DNA from: Mustela lutreola
Lineage: Eukaryota > Chordata > Mammalia > Carnivora > Mustelidae
Assembly (NCBI RefSeq): GCF_030435805.1
Contig: NC_081305.1
Location: 56,578,001-56,642,000, forward strand
DNA: 64,000 nt
Direction: 5' to 3'
Below the pieces are notes generated by a model. That model saw only the letters and a list, made by a program, of their open reading frames with translations, made no database searches and was not told the DNA's origin. A program made the position numbers and the translations under genes. Numbering within the stretch: the first letter of the stretch is position 1; each line of letters begins with the position of its first letter. This document shows, one piece after another, positions 59,962 through 64,000 of this stretch.

Positions 59962-60070
59962 ATGAGTCTTGGTGTCCTTGAGGAGACAGAAGTTATAGGA
60001 CTCATCAGCTGCCTCTCAGAATATATCATTTCCCTGATTATTATGACAATAAAGATTTGGTGTCTCTAAC
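59955..60070 (+). CDS. BSPH2: BSPH2 last exon (two codons, stop and 3' UTR)
   Basis: The acceptor TTTTTCTTCCACAG ends at 59954. Joined to the split GG of the previous exon it gives Gly-Leu-TAA, with the stop at 59959-59961. About 110 nt of 3' UTR follow, with AATAAA at 60048-60053. The acceptor, coding fit and nearby poly(A) signal agree, but no transcript was seen. The 3' end is approximate. Confidence 0.75.
60048..60053 (+). terminator. BSPH2: BSPH2 poly(A) signal
   Basis: A canonical AATAAA sits 87 nt after the BSPH2 stop codon, in unique sequence rather than in a SINE tail. Cleavage is expected around 60065-60075. Confidence 0.7.
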
Positions 60071-60289
60071 CTGTGGATGACTCCTTTTGTTGAAAAAAAA
60101 ATAAGCCATGAATAGTGTTCAGTGGTAATCAGTACACTACTGACCGTGGTGGGGTGGTGAGCCAGGGGGACATTTGTGGGGAAGAGCTTGCCTTCAGATC
60201 CAAATCCTGCTGAATGGCTAACTGTATGATCTTTGGTAAGTGAAGTAAGTTCTCAGAGACTCAAGCTTCTGCTCATGGACTTTTTGAAG

Positions 60290-60640
60290 TATAATATACA
60301 CTTTGAATTTTTTTTTGAGGCAAAATTTATGACATAGAATTGCCCATTGTAATGTGAACAATTTAATGGGACTTAACTTCATCGAGATGTTGCACAAACA
60401 ACACCTCTACTGAGATCCAAAACATTTTCACCACCCCAGAAGGAAACCCCGTACCCATGAAGCAGACAGTCCCCCTCGCCTCTCCTCCAGCCCTCAGCCA
60501 CCACTCGTCTTCTTCTGCTGTCACTATGGATTGACCCATTCTGGATGTTTTATATAAGTGGAATCATCCAATACGTGACTTTTTGTGTCCGGCTTCTTTC
60601 TCTTAGAATAATGTGGTTTTTGGGGTTTGTATTTTTTGAA
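60290..60640 (-). mobile_element. L1M fragment, minus strand
   Basis: AGGCAAAATTTATGACATAG, TTTTCACCACCCCAGAAGGA and TTTATATAAGTGGAATCATC match the same L1M segment seen at 55325. A continuation may lie at 61225-61370 (AGTAATATTCCATTTTATGG) beyond an inserted SINE. Confidence 0.65.
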
Positions 60641-60823
60641 GTGAACATAACTTCAAGGTTTTATTGTCTTCATAATATAACAAAATATGAAACTTAGAAC
60701 TGGATCACTCGGCCCTTCTTCTTCTTATCTCCTCCCAGTTCAAAATGTTTGCATCTCTTAGTAGCCAGCGTTCTCTTAAATCTGCAATTGGGCTCAACAC
60801 ATTCAAACCTCAGCACAATATTC

Positions 60824-60998
60824 TTTTTTTTTTTTAATTTATTTGACAGACAAAGATCACAAGTAGGCAGAGAGAAGAAGGAAAGCAGGCTCCTCTGTGG
60901 AGCAGGGAGCCCGATGCGGGGCTCGATCCCAGGACCCTAGGATCATGACCTGAGCCGAAAGCAGAGGCTTTAACCCACTGAGCCACCCAGGCACCCCT
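60824..60998 (-). mobile_element. Can-SINE
   Basis: Head GAGCCACCCAGGCACCCC. CAGCACAATATTCTTT flanks both ends. Confidence 0.93.
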
Positions 60999-61456
60999 CA
61001 GCACAATATTCTTTATAGAGTTAGCCTTTTTCCGGAAAATCAGCTTAGTCTGCCCACCATAGCCACTCTGCTTCCTGTCATAATGTCACTTTCCCTGGGC
61101 ATAAAGAGAATCTTTGCCTTTCTTGTACTGTGTCACTTTGTGGGGTTAATGCTTGTCACACTTCTTGCAGAAAAGTCCAGCGGGTTTAGGAACATTTACC
61201 ATGTTTGCGAGAGGGCTATCAGCACCGAAAGCTGGAAGAACATTTCTGAAGCTCGTCCATTTTGTCGCACACATATCCATAGTTCACTTCCTTTTTTATG
61301 GCCAAGTAATATTCCATTTTATGGCTATACCACATTTGATTTATCCACTAATATGTATATTTTATAAAGCACATAGGTGATGTGTGTAGAGGCAGGTGAA
61401 TTTTCACAAACTAAATGCTTCACGTAACTGACAGTTACTAAGAAACAGGTCATTTC

Positions 61457-61640
61457 TGGGGCTCCTGGTGGCTCAGTCGGTTAAGTGTCTACCTTCATCT
61501 CAGGTCGTCATCCTGGGGGGGCCTGGGATCAAGCCCCAGGTCAAGCCCCTTGCTCAGTGGGGTGTCTGCTTCTCCCTCTACCCCTCCTTCCCACTTGTGA
61601 TCTCTCATGCTCTCTCTCAAATAAATAAAATATTTTTAAA
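61457..61640 (+). mobile_element. Can-SINE
   Basis: Head TGGGGCTCCTGGTGGCTCAG, tail AAATAAATAAAATA. Confidence 0.88.
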
Positions 61641-61689
61641 AAATGAAACCATATTGAGACACTGGGTGAGTGTTGTAAGTATAAGACGA

Positions 61690-62240
61690 GGCGGCGTATA
61701 AACAACAGAACAACAGCAGTTTATTTTTCATGGTGCAGGAGGCTGGAGGTCTGAGATCAGGGCGCCAGCATGATCCCGTGAGAGCCCTCTAGCGGGGACA
61801 GGGGTGGGGGGATGGGCAGACTTCTGCTTGTCTCTGAACAGGGTAGAAGAGGGGGAGCTAGCTCTCTGGGACCTCCCTTGTAAGAGCCCACTCATTATCA
61901 ATCCATTCGCCCTCCTGAACTAATCAGCTCCCAAAAGCCCCCCACCTCCTAATACCATCACTGGGGGCATTAGGGTTTCTAGATAAGAATTTGAAAGGGG
62001 GGGCGCCTGGGTGGCTCAGTGGGTTAAAGCCTCTGCCTTCGGCTCAGGTCATTATTCCCGGGGTCCTGGGATAGAGCCCTGCATCAGGCTCCCTGCTAAG
62101 CAGAGAGCCCGCTTCCCCCTCTCTCTCTGCCTGCCTCTCTGACTACTTGTGATCTCTCTCTGTCAAATAAATAAATAAAATCTTAAAAAAAAAAAAAAAG
62201 AATTCGAAAGGGGCACAAACTTCAAGCCCTAGCACTAGCA
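61690..62240 (-). mobile_element. MaLR (MLT1-like) LTR relic, split by a SINE
   Basis: Read on the minus strand it has the LTR end (GATCTCAGACCTCCAGCCTC, then AATAAACTGCTGTTG) and the start-side block matching AACCCTAATGCCCCCAG. A younger plus-strand SINE at 61999-62202 interrupts it. Borders are approximate. Confidence 0.55.
61999..62202 (+). mobile_element. Can-SINE inside an old LTR relic
   Basis: Head GGGGCGCCTGGGTGGCTCAG. AGAATT(T/C)GAAAGGGG flanks both ends. Confidence 0.93.
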
Positions 62241-62892
62241 GAAATGCAAAATCGTAAGCCACTCTGGAAAGCAGGCAGCCTCTCAGCAAGTGCTATGCTC
62301 TCCATAAGTTCAATGTCACATTCTATGTCCCGCTCACTTGACTTGCGGTCATTACGCTCCTGATATTTGAGCTCCTGTAACACTATTTCATTGCACAAAT
62401 GCCCCCAAACTTAGTTTATCCTTTTCATTCCTGATAGGTATTTGGGAAGCTGCTCGCTTGGGTTTATAATCCTTAATGCACCTTCGACTGTATCTGTCTG
62501 TACATGTCTTGGAGCACGTTTCTTTCGGATACACACCAAGGACTGGGATTGCCTGATCCTAAAATGCGTGAACATTGCAATTTGGTGACTTCGGGTCACT
62601 GCTTTCCAAGGAGATTGCTCCGATTTAAATTCGAACCAGCCACTGTTCCAAAATCCTTGCCAAATTAGTATTTTCTAGCTTTTTGGCTTTAAATTATAGG
62701 AATGGAAGCAAATATTATGTTACCTCTGTCTTTTTCCTGTTTTCCTCCCAGGAAAAACGCAGAGCCTCTCTCCCATCCTGCCCAAGGTCCTGGCTCAGAG
62801 GCGGCGGTGTGTGGGTGCCCCCTGGTGGCCTCAAGACATCACAACAGGCTTCTCTGTCCCCTCAAAGGAGGCCCTGAAGGAACCCCATCTTT

Positions 62893-63093
62893 TTTTATTT
62901 AAGATTTTTTATTTATTTATTCATCAGAGAGAGAGAGAGAGAGCACACAAGTAGGCAGAGGCAAAGAGAGAAGCAGGCCTCCCACTGAGCAAGGATTCCC
63001 CCCCCCCACCAAAGTGGGACTCAATCCCAGGACCCCAGGATCATGACCTGAGCCAAAGGCAGTGGCTTAACCACTGGGCCACTCAGGTGTCCC
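62893..63093 (-). mobile_element. Can-SINE
   Basis: Head GGGCCACTCAGGTGTCCC. TGAAGGAACCCCA(T/C)CTTT flanks both ends. Confidence 0.9.
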
Positions 63094-63354
63094 ATGAAGG
63101 AACCCCACCTTTGATCTGACCTGTGTCTCCAGGCACATTGTTTACCGTGACAACAATATTAAAGCTATACTAGTTTAGAGGTATTTCCTGTTAGGCACTT
63201 ATCTAGAGGAATTTTAGGTAAAGACTAAAAAAATGGGGGGGCTTTAATTTTTTACAAACAAAATCATTGGTGGATACTGTGTTCGCTTACTATAAAAACA
63301 ACTACCCTTAAAAACCTTTCTTTTTTGTGGCACTTGACTTTTTTTAGATGGATT

Positions 63355-63905
63355 TTAGCCAAAAGGGTGATGTAGTGTTCCATGATTCATTATGTATAAC
63401 ACCCAGTGCTCCCTGCAATCCGTGCCCTCCTTAATACCCACCACCGGGGTCACCCCTCCCCTCAGAAACCCTCAGTTGGTTTCTTGGAGTCCACAGTCTC
63501 TCATGTTTCATCTCCCCCTCCGATCTCCACCCCTTCACTTTTCCTTTCCTTCTCCTAATGTCCTCCATGCTATTCCTCATGCTCCACAAGTTAGTGAAAC
63601 CATATGATAATTGACTTTCTCAGCTTGACTTACTTCACTCAGCACAATCCCCTCCAGTCCTGTCCATGTTGATGCAAAAGTTGTGTATTCATCCTTTCTG
63701 ATGGCTGAAGAATATTCCATTGTGTATATGGACCACGTCTTCTTCATCCATTCATCTGTAGAAGGGCATCTTGGCTCCTTCCACAGTTTGGCTATTGTGG
63801 ACCTTGCTGCTATGAACACTGGGGTGCACAGTAGAGTCTTACCTCTACCCACTGATGCCATGGATGCCAGCAGACCTTGCACCAAGAGGGAGCCCTCTGG
63901 ATCAT
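63355..63905 (-). mobile_element. L1 3' end (ORF2 C-terminus), minus strand
   Basis: The minus strand reads [40 protein letters not shown] and [20 protein letters not shown], the L1 ORF2 C-terminus. The 3' UTR lies toward lower coordinates. It is 5'-truncated. Confidence 0.85.
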
Positions 63906-63976
63906 AGGGGTCACCATGGGTCCCTCCAGATCAACAATGTTGGCTAGCCGTGTGATTGAGTGATCCACGTACCATT

Positions 63977-64000
63977 GTATTTATTTATTTATTTATTTAT
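63977..64000 (-). mobile_element. Probable SINE tail cut by the window end
   Basis: The last 24 bases are a TTTA repeat, as at the start of minus-strand Can-SINEs. Confidence 0.4.

Larger units (their letters stand above)
60075..64000. other. 3' flank of BSPH2, no gene seen
   Basis: Mostly L1, SINE and LTR relics. About 62240-62890 and 63095-63355 hold unique-looking text with no coding signal. Confidence 0.6.

Noticed and set aside
63577-63885. Minus-strand 102-codon open frame considered as a gene
   Set aside because: It is L1 ORF2 C-terminal sequence.

Overview
The window is nuclear DNA of a carnivoran mammal, probably a mustelid or close arctoid relative. It holds about 45 tRNA-Lys-derived Can-SINE copies, many of the type with a GTCAAATAAATAAATAAAATC tail and clean target-site duplications. 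It also holds carnivore L1 3' ends, MIR, MER5 and MER20 relics, and spliced genes with GT/AG introns. Nothing bacterial, plasmid or CRISPR-like is present.

Three intact fibronectin type II (Fn2) genes of the sperm-binding family were assembled exon by exon, all with phase-1 introns. (1) ELSPBP1, minus strand, 16516 down to 3242: five coding exons, 223 codons, four Fn2 domains. (2) BSPH1, plus strand, 31138-41646: five coding exons, 132 codons, two Fn2 domains. (3) A BSPH2 ortholog, plus strand, 52088-59961: five coding exons, 128 codons, two Fn2 domains. ELSPBP1 and BSPH1 lie head to head with about 14.6 kb between their start codons, as in human. BSPH2 follows BSPH1 in tandem and is present in mouse but, to my knowledge, not as a coding gene in human. 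The products are secreted male-tract proteins that bind choline phospholipids on sperm and take part in epididymal maturation and capacitation. The signal exons and the short linker exons (21, 30 and 33 nt) were found from splice sites, reading phase and remembered ortholog sequence, not from long ORFs.

Layout: 1-3241 is the ELSPBP1 3' flank with old repeats; 3242-16516 is ELSPBP1; 16541-27354 is repeat-rich intergenic DNA with a roughly 400 bp TCCA satellite and a fold-back hairpin. 27361-30482 is a young, broken class II endogenous retrovirus whose 3' LTR ends about 660 bp before the BSPH1 start codon. 31079-41646 is BSPH1 with its TATA box; 41870-52020 is intergenic with L1, SINE and MaLR-type relics; 52031-60070 is BSPH2 from TATA box to poly(A) signal; 60070-64000 is repeats.

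The most notable observations are: SINE insertions in the polypyrimidine tracts of the second exons of both ELSPBP1 and BSPH1; a BSPH2 exon whose 5' splice site contains an in-frame stop, so spliced and unspliced readings differ by one residue; matched TATA-to-ATG spacing in BSPH1 and BSPH2; a retroviral LTR and a G-rich polypurine tract just upstream of BSPH1; nested SINE/L1 insertions; and a template-switch hairpin. I saw no convincing wholly new system. Repeat family names come from remembered consensus sequences and their borders are approximate.
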